Source: Streptomyces luomodiensis
Lineage (GTDB): Bacteria > Actinomycetota > Actinomycetes > Streptomycetales > Streptomycetaceae
Direction of reading: 5' to 3'
DNA: 64,000 nt
NCBI RefSeq assembly: GCF_031679605.1
Contig: NZ_CP117522.1
Span: 3,534,001-3,598,000 of the forward strand
The translations under genes and the position numbers were made by a program. Below, piece after piece: positions 1-10,168 of this stretch. Position 1 is the stretch's first letter. Each line of letters opens with the position of its first letter. The notes under the pieces are model-generated. The model ran no database searches. It was given only the letters and a program-made list of their open reading frames with translations, and was not told the origin of the DNA.

Positions 1-1
1 G

Positions 2-1018
2 CTGGGCGCCCGGCGCACCGGCAGGGGTGCCGCCGCGGCCGCCCCCGCGCAGCGGCCGCCGGGCCCGCTGGCCCTGCCGCTGCCCGCCATGGCCGTGCTG
101 GACGGACGGGCCACCGCGCTGGCGCTCCCGGTGCCGATGGTCGACCCGGAGGACCCGAACGCCGGGTTCCTGGCCGGGCTGCTGGCCGCCGACCCCGCCG
201 AGGTGAGCGCCGCGCTGCGGACCGTGCCCGTCGACTCGCTCGAGCTGCGGCTGCGCCGGGTGCGCGCCCAGCTGGAGCTGGGCCAGGAGCAGGAGGCGGG
301 CGTCGCGCTGACCGGTCTGGAGGCCGCGTACCACGACGACTGGCGGATCGTCTGGTACCGGGGGCTGCACGCGCTGGCCACCGGCGACCGGGAGACGGCC
401 GCGCTCTCCTTCGACGCCGTCTACGACGCGTTCCCCGGTGAGCCCGCGCCGAAGCTGGCGCTCGGCGTCTGCGCCGAGGTGCTGGGCCAGTTGGACAACG
501 CGGCGGAGTACTACCGGCTGGTGTGGACCACCGACCCGAGCTTTGTGAGCGCCGCCTTCGGCCTCGCCCGGGTCCTGCTGTGCTCCGGGGACCGGACGGG
601 CGCGGTGCGGGCCCTGGAGTCGGTGCCGGAGTCCTCGATCCACTACACGGCGGCGCGGGTCGCCGCCGTACGGGCCCGGCTGCGCCAGCGCGCCCCGCAG
701 GACGCCCTGCTGGGCGATCTGTCGGCCGCCGCCGCCCAGGTCGAGCGGCTGGGCGAGTTCGGTCTGGACGCGGTGCGGCGCGAGCGGCTGCGTACGGAAG
801 TGCTGGGCAGCGCCCTGGATTGGGTACTGTCCGGCAGCAGCGGGGCACCGCCGGGACACAACCGGCCTCCGCTGCTCGGCAGCAGCCTGGACGAGCGCGG
901 GCTGCGTTTCGGATTGGAGCGCTCGTATCGGATACTCGCCAGACTCGCGCAGCGAGGCGAGGAGAGGATCGAACTGGTGGAGCGGGCCAACCGTTTCCGC
1001 CCCAGGACGTGGGTGTGA
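2..1018 (+). CDS. PknG-like Ser/Thr kinase, C-terminal TPR part (5' end outside window)
   Basis: The frame is open to the left edge, so this is the 3' part of a longer gene; 338 residues are visible. They form a helical, TPR-like solenoid with repeated Ala/Leu helix pairs and the 'LGQ-DNAAEYYRLVWTTDPSFVSAAFGLARV' type of pattern (split here for brevity), as in the C-terminal region of actinobacterial PknG kinases. The kinase domain itself is not in the window. The next genes encode a PP2C phosphatase, a vWA protein and an FHA protein, a set that commonly accompanies PknG homologues in Streptomyces. The stop lies 3 bases before the phosphatase start, so the genes are probably co-transcribed. 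PknG identity rests on the TPR region plus context; another TPR protein is possible. Confidence 0.7.
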   Translation: MGARRTGRGAAAAAPAQRPPGPLALPLPAMAVLDGRATALALPVPMVDPEDPNAGFLAGLLAADPAEVSAALRTVPVDSLELRLRRVRAQLELGQEQEAGVALTGLEAAYHDDWRIVWYRGLHALATGDRETAALSFDAVYDAFPGEPAPKLALGVCAEVLGQLDNAAEYYRLVWTTDPSFVSAAFGLARVLLCSGDRTGAVRALESVPESSIHYTAARVAAVRARLRQRAPQDALLGDLSAAAAQVERLGEFGLDAVRRERLRTEVLGSALDWVLSGSSGAPPGHNRPPLLGSSLDERGLRFGLERSYRILARLAQRGEERIELVERANRFRPRTWV

Positions 1019-1021
1019 TCG

Positions 1022-2527
1022 ATGTCGCAGATGCCGCAGCCGCCCCAGCTGTCAGCCTGCCCGACCTGTGAAGAACCTCCGCAGGCGGGGGACAGATACT
1101 GCGATCGGTGCGGTGCCGACCTGGTGGCGGCGGCCGCGTCGGCGGCGGAGGCGACCGCCGACCGGCCGGTGCCGCCGCAGGTGAACGGGGCGGCGCGGTC
1201 CACCCAGCCGGAGCCGGACGACTACGAGCTGGCCGCTCCCTCGGACGACGACGAGTCGGCCGAGCCGACCGACGACGACGGATCGGCCGCCCCGCCGGAC
1301 GACGACGAGTCGGCCACCACCCCGGCCGACGAGTACGAGTCGGCCACCCCGACCGACGACGAGTCGGCCACCCCGCCGGACGACTACCAACTGGCCGCCC
1401 CGGCCCCCGCCGGGTACGGGCAGGTGGCCGACCCGCGGGCCACCGCGGCGCTCGGCGCGGCCGAGGCGACACCGTCCGCCGACGCCGGCACCCGCCCGGA
1501 AGCCAACGAAAGCACGCACATCAGCGCGGCGACCAGCACGGACAGCGGTACGGGCACCGGCACCGGCACCGGTGCGGACCCTCGGCTGCCCGGCGACGAG
1601 CACCACCCCCGGTGCGCCGCGTGCCAGGAGGGCACCATCGACCAGGACGGATACTGCCGGCACTGCGGGCAGGCCCAAGGGCGCGAACGCGACCATATGG
1701 AGAGCGAACTGGAGGGCCTCGCGGCGGCCACCGACCGGGGGCTGCGCCACCACCGCAACGAGGACGCGTTCTCCGTGTCCGCCGCGGAGCTGCCCGACGG
1801 CTCACCGGTCATGGTCGCCGTGGTGTGCGACGGGGTCTCCTCGGCCACCCGCCCCGACGACGCCTCGGCCGCCGCGGCCCATGCGGCGGGTGAGGCGCTG
1901 CGGGCCTCGCTCCCGCGCGGCGCCCACCCCCAGCAGGCCATGGCCGAGGCGATCGCCGCCGCCGCCGAGGCGGTCAACTCCCTGGCGCTGGAGACCGACG
2001 CGGACGCTGTCCACCCCGAGCCGCACCGCCATCAGAACGCACCGGCCTGCACCATCGTCAGCGCCGTCGTCACCAGCGACATCCTCACCGTGGGCTGGGT
2101 CGGGGACAGCCGCGCCTACTGGGTCCCCGACGACCGTTCGGCCCCGCCCGCCCGGCTCACCGAGGACGACTCCTGGGCGGCGCAGATGGTGGCCGCCGGG
2201 CTGATGTCCGAGGCGGAGGCGTACGCGGACGAGCGTGCCCACGCCATCACCGGCTGGCTCGGGGCGGACGCCTATGAGCTGGAGCCGCACACCGCCTCCT
2301 ACAAACCGGACCGGCCGGGTGTCGTGGTGGTGTGCACCGACGGGCTGTGGAACTACGCCGAATCGGCGGAGGAGATGGCCCGCGCGGTGCCGCCGGACGC
2401 CCGCTCACGGCCGCTGAACAGCGCGCAGGCTCTGGTCGGCCACGCCCTCGGCGGCGGGGGCCACGACAACGTAACAGTGGCCATCGTGCCGTTCCCCGCT
2501 GCCCCGGGCCGGGCAGGATCCGCCTGA
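1022..2527 (+). CDS. PP2C-family Ser/Thr protein phosphatase with N-terminal zinc ribbons
   Basis: This 501-residue protein has two CxxC...CxxC zinc ribbons (about residues 13-31 and 198-216). They flank a low-complexity acidic linker (about 60-125) made of repeated Asp-Asp-Glu-Ser-Ala units. The C-terminal half is a PP2C domain with the metal-site motifs NEDAF, VCDGVSS, VGDSRAYW, DGLWNYAES and GHDNVTV. PP2C enzymes are Mn/Mg-dependent phosphatases that reverse Hanks-type kinase phosphorylation, and the kinase-like gene just upstream is the obvious partner. No membrane segment is seen, so it is probably cytosolic. The double zinc ribbon is shared in style with the FHA protein two genes downstream, suggesting a common docking partner (inference). 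Confidence 0.9.
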   Translation: MSQMPQPPQLSACPTCEEPPQAGDRYCDRCGADLVAAAASAAEATADRPVPPQVNGAARSTQPEPDDYELAAPSDDDESAEPTDDDGSAAPPDDDESATTPADEYESATPTDDESATPPDDYQLAAPAPAGYGQVADPRATAALGAAEATPSADAGTRPEANESTHISAATSTDSGTGTGTGTGADPRLPGDEHHPRCAACQEGTIDQDGYCRHCGQAQGRERDHMESELEGLAAATDRGLRHHRNEDAFSVSAAELPDGSPVMVAVVCDGVSSATRPDDASAAAAHAAGEALRASLPRGAHPQQAMAEAIAAAAEAVNSLALETDADAVHPEPHRHQNAPACTIVSAVVTSDILTVGWVGDSRAYWVPDDRSAPPARLTEDDSWAAQMVAAGLMSEAEAYADERAHAITGWLGADAYELEPHTASYKPDRPGVVVVCTDGLWNYAESAEEMARAVPPDARSRPLNSAQALVGHALGGGGHDNVTVAIVPFPAAPGRAGSA

Positions 2528-2549
2528 CGGTCGCCAAGGAGCGGATGAC

Positions 2550-3920
2550 ATGGCCCTTTTCTCCACCTCCCCCGCGCCGCGGTTCTCGGTCGAGGTCCAC
2601 CAGAACGAGTACCTCCCGGTGGGAGGCCACGAGGTGAACGCGATCATCACGGTCACCTCGGCCGGCGGCGGAGCCGAGGGAGGGTCGCCGATCCCGGCGT
2701 CCGGGAGCACCCCCGACGCGTCCGACCGGGATGGTTCCCCCGCCCGCGCGGCCGTGGTGATCATGGTGGACTGCTCCGGCTCCATGGACTATCCGCCGAC
2801 GAAAATGCGCCACGCACGGGACGCGACCGCCGCCGCGATCGACACGCTGCGCGACGGCGTCGCCTTCGCCGTGGTGGCGGGCACCCACAAGGCGGTCGAG
2901 GTCTTCCCCGGCGACGGGCGGCTGGCCACCGCCGATCCGCTCACCCGCGCCCGCGCCAAGGAAGCGCTGCGGGGCCTGAGTCCGGGCGGCGGCACCGCGA
3001 TCGGCACCTGGCTGCTGCTGGCCGACCTGCTGTTCGACTCCGCCGACACCGCGATCCGGCACGGCATCCTGCTCACCGACGGCCGGAACGAACATGAGGA
3101 GCCGGAGCGGCTGCGGATGGTGCTCGACGCCTGCGCGGGCCGCTTCACCTGCGATGCCCGCGGGGTCGGCACCGACTGGGAGGTCGCGGAGGTCACCGGG
3201 ATCGCCTCCGCCCTGCTGGGTACGGCCGATATCGTGGCCGATCCCGCCGGACTCGCCGCGGACTTCACACGGCTGATGGAGGCGGTGATGGGCAAGGAGG
3301 TCGCCGACGTCAGCCTCCGGCTGTGGACGCCCAAGGGCGCCGAGGTGGCGTATGTGAAACAGGTCGCACCCGCGGTCGAGGACCTGACCGCCCGGCGCGT
3401 CGAGGCCGGTCCGCGCGCGGGCGACTATCCCACGGGGTCATGGGGCGAGGAGTCCCGTGATTACCACGTGTGTGTACGGGTTCCGGCCGCGGAGGTCGGC
3501 CAGGAGATGCTCGCGGCCAGGATTTCCCTGGTTCAGCCGCGGCCGGATGGAGTCGGCAGCCCGCCGAGTCCGCTGGCGCAGGGGCTGGTAAGGGCGGTCT
3601 GGACGGACGACCTGGCCGCCTCCACCGCGATGAATCCGCAGGTGGCGCACTATACGGGCCAGGCCGAACTGGCACAGGTCATCCAACAGGGAATGAACGC
3701 CCGCAAGTCCGGCAATATCGAACAAGCGACCGCGAAGCTCGGGCGTGCCGTACAGCTGGCGACCGCATCGGGAAATGAGGACACGGCGAAACTGCTTGCG
3801 AAGGTGGTGGACGTCGTCGATGCGGCGGCAGGTACTGTGCGACTCAAAGCGAAGGTCGCGGAGGCGGACGAGATGACCCTCGAAACGCGCTCCACCAAGA
3901 CAGTTCGCGTTAAGAAGTAG
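2550..3920 (+). CDS. vWA domain protein
   Basis: This 456-residue protein has a von Willebrand factor A domain from about residue 65 to 245. The MIDAS metal site is visible: MVDCSGSMD (DxSxS), GGGTAIGTW and LLTDGRN. The C-terminal third holds a beta-rich region and a helical segment near 365-410 that resembles a TPR-like hairpin. An AAGGAG Shine-Dalgarno sequence precedes the ATG by about 8 bases. It sits between the phosphatase and the FHA gene in one orientation, the usual order of this Streptomyces phospho-signalling locus. vWA proteins bind ligands through the metal site; the ligand here is unknown. Confidence 0.88.
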   Translation: MALFSTSPAPRFSVEVHQNEYLPVGGHEVNAIITVTSAGGGAEGGSPIPASGSTPDASDRDGSPARAAVVIMVDCSGSMDYPPTKMRHARDATAAAIDTLRDGVAFAVVAGTHKAVEVFPGDGRLATADPLTRARAKEALRGLSPGGGTAIGTWLLLADLLFDSADTAIRHGILLTDGRNEHEEPERLRMVLDACAGRFTCDARGVGTDWEVAEVTGIASALLGTADIVADPAGLAADFTRLMEAVMGKEVADVSLRLWTPKGAEVAYVKQVAPAVEDLTARRVEAGPRAGDYPTGSWGEESRDYHVCVRVPAAEVGQEMLAARISLVQPRPDGVGSPPSPLAQGLVRAVWTDDLAASTAMNPQVAHYTGQAELAQVIQQGMNARKSGNIEQATAKLGRAVQLATASGNEDTAKLLAKVVDVVDAAAGTVRLKAKVAEADEMTLETRSTKTVRVKK

Positions 3921-3990
3921 CACATAACCAGCACTCACGTAGCACTTCTCGGCAGAAAACGCCAAGAACGCCACAAGAGGGGGATCCGAC

Positions 3991-5133
3991 ATGCCGACCT
4001 GTCCTAACGGCCACCAATCGGCGGCTGACGACTGGTGTGAGGTGTGTGGCCACCGGATGTCGGGGACACCCATGCCCTCCGGCGCCGTTCCGCCACCGCC
4101 GGCACCGCCCATGCCGGGTGCCCCCGGTACGCCCGTGCCGCCGGGCGGCTTCGGAAGTCCGGGGCCGGGCGGCCCACCACCGCCCGGTGGCCCGGGTGGC
4201 TACGGCTATCCGGCGCAGCAGCAGGAGCTGTGCCCGCAGTGCCGTACGCCGCGTGAGGCGCAGGCTCCGTTCTGTGAGGAGTGTCGCTTCAACTTCCAGG
4301 CGCAGGCGCCTTCCCCGTACGGCCCGCCGCAGGGCGGTTACGCCCCGCCGCCGCAGCCGGGGATGCCGCAGCCCGGCCCCGGGGGACCGCAGGGCCCGCA
4401 CCCCGCCCAGGGCGGCGGCTACCAGGCGGCGCGCCCCGACAGCGACTGGACGCTCCCGCCGCCGCAGGGGGGCACGCCGCCGCACGGCGCGCCGCAGCAG
4501 GGCGCCCCGGGCCCCGGCCAGGGCGCACCCCCGGCCCCGCAGCAGTACGGCTACGGCTACCCCCAGGCCCCGGCGCCCGCGCAGCCGTACGGAGGTGAGG
4601 GGTACGCCCCGCCCCAGCAGCAGGGGCCGGGGCACCAGCCGCCGCAGCAGCACCCGGGTGCCCCGCAGCACTCGACGCCGCCCGGTGGGGCACCGTTCGG
4701 CCAGGGCGGTGCGCCGTCGCCCGCGCCCGGAAACTGGATAGCGGTCGTCGCCCCGGACCGTGAGTACTTCGTGGCGATGATGAACCGCAGCGGCCCGGAG
4801 GCCGCCGGGCTGAACCTCCCGGCCTACTCCCCCGAGCAGCAGCTGCCGCTCAACGGCCACCAGATCACCATCGGGCGGCGCCGCCACAGCACCGGTGAGG
4901 CCCCCGACATCGACCTCGGGCGCCAGCCCGAGGACCCGGGTGTCTCGCACCAGCACGCGATCCTCGTCCAGCAGCCCGACGGGGCCTGGGCGGTCGTCGA
5001 CCAGGACTCGACGAACGGGACGACGATCAACGGCGGCGAGGAGCCGATCCAGCCGTTCGTGCCGGTTCCGCTCCGGGACGGCGACCGCGTCCACATCGGC
5101 GCCTGGACGACGATCACGGTGCGCCGGGGCTGA
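3991..5133 (+). CDS. FHA-domain protein with N-terminal zinc ribbons and Pro/Gly/Gln-rich linker
   Basis: The 380-residue product starts with a zinc ribbon (CPNGH...CEVCGHRM), followed by a second one (CPQCRTP...CEECRF, about residues 77-94). A Pro/Gln/Gly-rich disordered linker of about 150 residues follows. The C-terminal FHA domain (about 285-378) has the phosphothreonine-binding signatures TIGRRRHS, VSHQHA and DSTNGTTIN. FHA domains read phosphothreonine, so this is the likely effector or adaptor of the kinase/phosphatase pair encoded upstream. The start has a purine-rich AAGAGGGGGA sequence about 10 bases upstream. It converges on the methyltransferase gene with only 40 bases between them. 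Confidence 0.92.
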   Translation: MPTCPNGHQSAADDWCEVCGHRMSGTPMPSGAVPPPPAPPMPGAPGTPVPPGGFGSPGPGGPPPPGGPGGYGYPAQQQELCPQCRTPREAQAPFCEECRFNFQAQAPSPYGPPQGGYAPPPQPGMPQPGPGGPQGPHPAQGGGYQAARPDSDWTLPPPQGGTPPHGAPQQGAPGPGQGAPPAPQQYGYGYPQAPAPAQPYGGEGYAPPQQQGPGHQPPQQHPGAPQHSTPPGGAPFGQGGAPSPAPGNWIAVVAPDREYFVAMMNRSGPEAAGLNLPAYSPEQQLPLNGHQITIGRRRHSTGEAPDIDLGRQPEDPGVSHQHAILVQQPDGAWAVVDQDSTNGTTINGGEEPIQPFVPVPLRDGDRVHIGAWTTITVRRG

Positions 5134-5173
5134 GCCACCGGGCTGCGCTACGGGCTGTGCTACGGGGCTGGGG

Positions 5174-6361
5174 CTAGACGTAGGGCTGAAGCCGACCGGG
5201 AGGGCCCAGTGGCCAGCCGTAGGCGCCCTCCGGGTCGTCCAGCCAGGCCCATTGGCGCTCGCCCCGCACCGTCACCCCGTAGCGCTCCCGCCCCGGTCTG
5301 CCCTCGTGCTCCCACAGCGCGAGGGCCTCGACCGGCTCCATCTGGCCCGCGGCCAGGTTCAGCAGGAACCGGAAGGAGTCGTCCAGCAAGGGCCGGGACG
5401 GCAGTCCGTAGGTGGGCACCTGAGGCGGCGGACCACTGCCGCGCAGCGGAACGAAGTACGCGGGGGTGGCCAGGAAGCGCCCCTCCGCATGGCGGGCGTC
5501 GGCGACCCTCAGGGCGATCAGCCCGGTCGCGAGCGGTGTCAGGATCAGTGCGTCCGGCCCGCACTGGCCGAGCCACGCGGGCGGGACGGACGCCACGGCG
5601 CAGGTGGCGATGATCCGGTCGTAGGGAGCGTGCGACGGACAGCCGCGCGCCCCGTCACCCGTGACGACCGCCGGCCGGTACCCGGCCGCGGCCAGATGGT
5701 TACCGGCGGCATCGGTGATCTCCGGGTCGAGGTCGAGGGTCGTGACCTGTGCGTCGCCGAGCCGATGTGCCAGCAGCGCGGCGTTGTAGCCGGTGCCCGC
5801 GCCGATCTCCAGCACGCGGTCCCCGTCCCGCACCTGGAGCGCCTCGAGCATCTGGGCCATCAGCGAGGGCTGGCTGCTGGAGGTGATCAGCTCGCCGTCG
5901 CGCACCCGCGTCGCGAGCGGGGCGTCCGCGTACGCACCGGCCAGCCAGCGGGCCCGCCGCAACGGGTGGGGGTCGTCGCGCCACAACCGGGTACAGCCAA
6001 CCGTCCCGCGCGCCCCACCTGCCACCACCACTCCGGTGCCGCCCGCCTCGCCCCCTGCAGCTGCCCTCTCGCCGCCTACCTCGCCCGCCCCCGCTGCCCC
6101 GTCGCCCGCCTCGGGTGCCTCGCCCGTCTCGTAGTAGTAGGGCACGAAGAGATGGCGCGGTACCGCCTCGAAGGCTGCGCGCCAGGCGGGGTCCGTGAGT
6201 CCGCCGCTCGCCACGATCCCCCGGACCAGCCCGGCGCGCACCGCCGCGGCCTCCTCGGCGTACGGATCGGCCTCCCGGCCCGTACGGTTCGGCCGCGCAC
6301 GTTCCGTAGCGTCCGGAGCGCTGCGTGTGCCGCCGCCCGTGCCACCGCCCGTGCTGCCCAT
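5174..6361 (-). CDS. Protein-L-isoaspartate O-methyltransferase-like SAM methyltransferase
   Basis: The 395-residue protein has a PCMT-type Rossmann methyltransferase core (about residues 60-240). The SAM loop reads VLEIGAGTGYNAALLAH, followed by the acidic strand end TLDLDPE. PCMT enzymes methylate L-isoaspartyl residues of aged proteins. The protein is far longer than a classic PCMT of about 210 residues: about 150 extra C-terminal residues follow the catalytic core, as in many actinomycete paralogues. A longer frame begins at 6466, but it would overlap the divergent globin gene. I chose the ATG at 6361 because GCAGGAGAG lies about 10 bases upstream. The substrate cannot be told from sequence. 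Confidence 0.8.
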   Translation of the reverse strand: MGSTGGGTGGGTRSAPDATERARPNRTGREADPYAEEAAAVRAGLVRGIVASGGLTDPAWRAAFEAVPRHLFVPYYYETGEAPEAGDGAAGAGEVGGERAAAGGEAGGTGVVVAGGARGTVGCTRLWRDDPHPLRRARWLAGAYADAPLATRVRDGELITSSSQPSLMAQMLEALQVRDGDRVLEIGAGTGYNAALLAHRLGDAQVTTLDLDPEITDAAGNHLAAAGYRPAVVTGDGARGCPSHAPYDRIIATCAVASVPPAWLGQCGPDALILTPLATGLIALRVADARHAEGRFLATPAYFVPLRGSGPPPQVPTYGLPSRPLLDDSFRFLLNLAAGQMEPVEALALWEHEGRPGRERYGVTVRGERQWAWLDDPEGAYGWPLGPPGRLQPYV

Positions 6362-6441
6362 GACTCCACTCTCCTGCGCCCGCCTCCCGGCCGCTACCCA
6401 CGCCCCCTTTTCCGGACGGGGGCGTCTGAGAGCATGGAGGC

Positions 6442-6846
6442 GTGAAAGAGATTCCGCGCGGCACACTTCAGGAGCAGACCTTCTACGAGCAGGTCGGTGG
6501 CGAGCAGACCTTCCGGCGTCTGGTGCACCGCTTCTACCAGGGGGTCGCGGAGGACCCGCTGCTCAGGCCGATGTACCCCGAGGACGATCTGGGGCCGGCC
6601 GAGGAGCGGCTCGCGCTCTTCCTGATGCAGTACTGGGGCGGCCCCCGCACCTACAGCGACAACCGCGGCCACCCCCGGCTCCGTATGCGCCACGCCCCCT
6701 TCACCGTGAACCGCGCCGCCCATGACGCCTGGCTGCGCCATATGCGCGACGCGGTCGACGAGCTGGAGCTGGCCCCGGAGCTCGAGCGTCAGCTGTGGCA
6801 CTACCTCACCTACGCCGCCGCCTCCATGGTCAACACGGAGGGCTGA
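6442..6846 (+). CDS. glbO: Truncated hemoglobin, group II (trHbO type)
   Basis: This 134-residue protein matches the compact two-over-two globin fold of actinobacterial group II truncated hemoglobins. Visible signatures are [18 protein letters not shown] at the N terminus, the QYWGGP turn, RHAPF and the proximal histidine region before [14 protein letters not shown]. Such proteins bind O2/NO with heme and are implicated in oxidative and nitrosative stress. The GTG start is supported by family length, although the GGAGG sequence ends only one base before it. It is divergent from the methyltransferase gene and converges on the next gene with 10 bases between them. Confidence 0.92.
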   Translation: MKEIPRGTLQEQTFYEQVGGEQTFRRLVHRFYQGVAEDPLLRPMYPEDDLGPAEERLALFLMQYWGGPRTYSDNRGHPRLRMRHAPFTVNRAAHDAWLRHMRDAVDELELAPELERQLWHYLTYAAASMVNTEG

Positions 6847-6856
6847 CCCGGCGGGC

Positions 6857-7687
6857 TCAGGCGGGTGTGACGGACAGACCGGGGAAGCCTGACGTACGCA
6901 CCGCGACCGAGCCGTACGGAGTGCGCAGCCGCAGCCAGCCGCCCGCGGCGAGCAGCGTCAGAGGCTCGGCCACGGGGCCGGGCGCGGTGGTGGTCACAGC
7001 GCCCGCAGCAGCGGGGGCGGTGGCGGTCGGCGCCGCCGCCCGGACCGGCCGCAGGAAGCCCAGCGACTGGGCGGCGTGCACGGCGCGCAGCGGGAGCCCG
7101 GTGTCACCGAGCGTGCGGGACCAGATCTCATGGCCGATGCGGTCGCGCTCGGCGCGCGTACGGCGGTCCTCGGGAAGCTCCGCGTCACGGGTGCGGAACT
7201 CGGCGACGGCGGCGGCGACCGCCCCGCGCACCTCGTCCGCGCCCGGCAGCCCGTTCACCCGGCGCCAGCCGCCGCGCGGCGGCAGCACCCCGGCCCACGG
7301 CGGACCGGTGACGGACTGCGGCACGATGACCACCAGGCCGCGGCCCTCGGACGCTTCGGCGGTCCGCGCGGCCCGCGCCGTGTCCAGCGCGTCCGCGAAC
7401 TCACCTGCCGAGACCGTCGCGTCCAGCCCCCCGGGCCCGCCCGCCGCCGTGGCCGACGTGGCATCGGTGTCCGTGGGGACGATCGCCTCGAGCCGTGCCG
7501 TACGGATCGCGAGGACATCGAAGGACGGCGGCCGGCCGAAGACGGCGAGCACACCGCCGCCCGCCTGCAGCCGCACCGCCGCCGCCCGGTCGTAGTGGAT
7601 CAGCCGGGCCAGGAAGGCGGCGAGATCGGCCGCCTCCCCCGCGTCGGCGAAGTGCAGCTCCTGTCTGAGAGCGTGGAAGGCCGTCAT
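6857..7687 (-). CDS. Conserved actinomycete hypothetical protein
   Basis: I do not recognise a family. The 276-residue product is Ala/Gly-rich, with no clear signal peptide or membrane helix. Its N terminus (residues 1-60) looks globular with an amphipathic helix, the middle is low-complexity, and the C terminus is beta-rich. Its ATG overlaps the stop of the thioesterase gene by 4 bases (ATGA), so it is translationally coupled as the third gene of an ettA-thioesterase operon. Confidence 0.7.
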   Translation of the reverse strand: MTAFHALRQELHFADAGEAADLAAFLARLIHYDRAAAVRLQAGGGVLAVFGRPPSFDVLAIRTARLEAIVPTDTDATSATAAGGPGGLDATVSAGEFADALDTARAARTAEASEGRGLVVIVPQSVTGPPWAGVLPPRGGWRRVNGLPGADEVRGAVAAAVAEFRTRDAELPEDRRTRAERDRIGHEIWSRTLGDTGLPLRAVHAAQSLGFLRPVRAAAPTATAPAAAGAVTTTAPGPVAEPLTLLAAGGWLRLRTPYGSVAVRTSGFPGLSVTPA

Positions 7688-8187
7688 ACCGTGACGGCTC
7701 CCTCCGGTCGCCCGGCACGGCCGGCGGACCCGGCGGCCCCCGCGCTTCTCGCGGACGCCTTGCCGGTGTCCGTCACCGGGTCCGGCTCCAGGTACTCGGT
7801 CAGGAACTTCTCCTCTTCCGGGGTGACCCGGCGCGGGCGGCCCCGGTCGAGGTCGTACGGCACGATGCGGGTGGTGGCACGCACATACAGGGCGTCCTCG
7901 TCCTTGATCTCGTAGCGCACGGTGAGATACGCGGCCCCGATCTCCGTCACCCAGGTCTCGACCGTCACCGGCCGGTGCCGGTGGACGAGGGGCTTCAGAT
8001 AGTCGATCTCGTGCCGGGCCACCACCACGCCGCCGGTGAACGCGTCACTCCCGCTCCCCGGCGCCAGCCGCCACATGAAGTCGACCCGGGCCTCCTCCAG
8101 ATAGCGCAGGAAGGTCACGTTGTTGACATGGCCGAACGCATCCATATCGGACCAGCGCAGGGGACAGGAGTAGACATGGCGTGCCAT
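7684..8187 (-). CDS. Acyl-CoA thioesterase, hotdog fold (4HBT family)
   Basis: The 167-residue protein shows the 4-hydroxybenzoyl-CoA thioesterase pattern. The motif WSDMDAFGHVNNVTFLRYLEEAR (shown here as the DxxxHVNN core) carries the catalytic Asp, and a DYLKPL strand and a hotdog beta sheet follow. These enzymes hydrolyse acyl-CoA thioesters in the cytosol. It is the middle gene of a minus-strand operon: it starts 4 bases after the ettA stop and its stop overlaps the next start. The substrate is unknown. Confidence 0.88.
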   Translation of the reverse strand: MARHVYSCPLRWSDMDAFGHVNNVTFLRYLEEARVDFMWRLAPGSGSDAFTGGVVVARHEIDYLKPLVHRHRPVTVETWVTEIGAAYLTVRYEIKDEDALYVRATTRIVPYDLDRGRPRRVTPEEEKFLTEYLEPDPVTDTGKASARSAGAAGSAGRAGRPEGAVTV

Positions 8188-8191
8188 CCGC

Positions 8192-9856
<1,665 letters not shown>

Positions 9857-10168
9857 GAGAAACCGTCCGGCAATCTGGTAGGTATCGAGGTGCGGCTCCG
9901 CCGCGGTGTCCGTATCCGTGGCGGCTTCCACCGCGTGAGGGCAGATACACCCATCTTGCCGTACGGCCGGGCCGAGGCGGAAACCCATTGGTCCGGCGTG
10001 CGGCGTGGTCCGGTGTCCGCGGCCCGCGCGACGCGAAGGGCCGGAACCTCCCTGAGGCTCCGGCCCTCCATCACTGTGCGTGGTCGACGATCACCCGATG
10101 ATCACCACAGTCGGTCATCGTCACTTCACTCAGCGATCACTGCTGCCCTGGCGTCGCCGCCCTGGCGT
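9857..10168. other. Intergenic region upstream of ettA, with the terminator of the thioester-domain gene
   Basis: This 312-base stretch has no credible gene. It holds a strong hairpin at 10037-10067 (listed separately) and the unassigned ettA promoter. In-frame extension of ettA covers part of it, but the residues do not look conserved. Confidence 0.6.
10037..10067 (-). terminator. Hairpin terminator after the thioester-domain gene
   Basis: AGGGCCGGA (10037-10045) pairs perfectly with TCCGGCCCT (10059-10067). The stem continues as CCTC/GAGG after one mismatch, with a CCT loop, for a total of 13 bp. There is no long T-run, which is common in Streptomyces. It lies just downstream (minus strand) of the gene ending at 10169. 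Confidence 0.65.
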
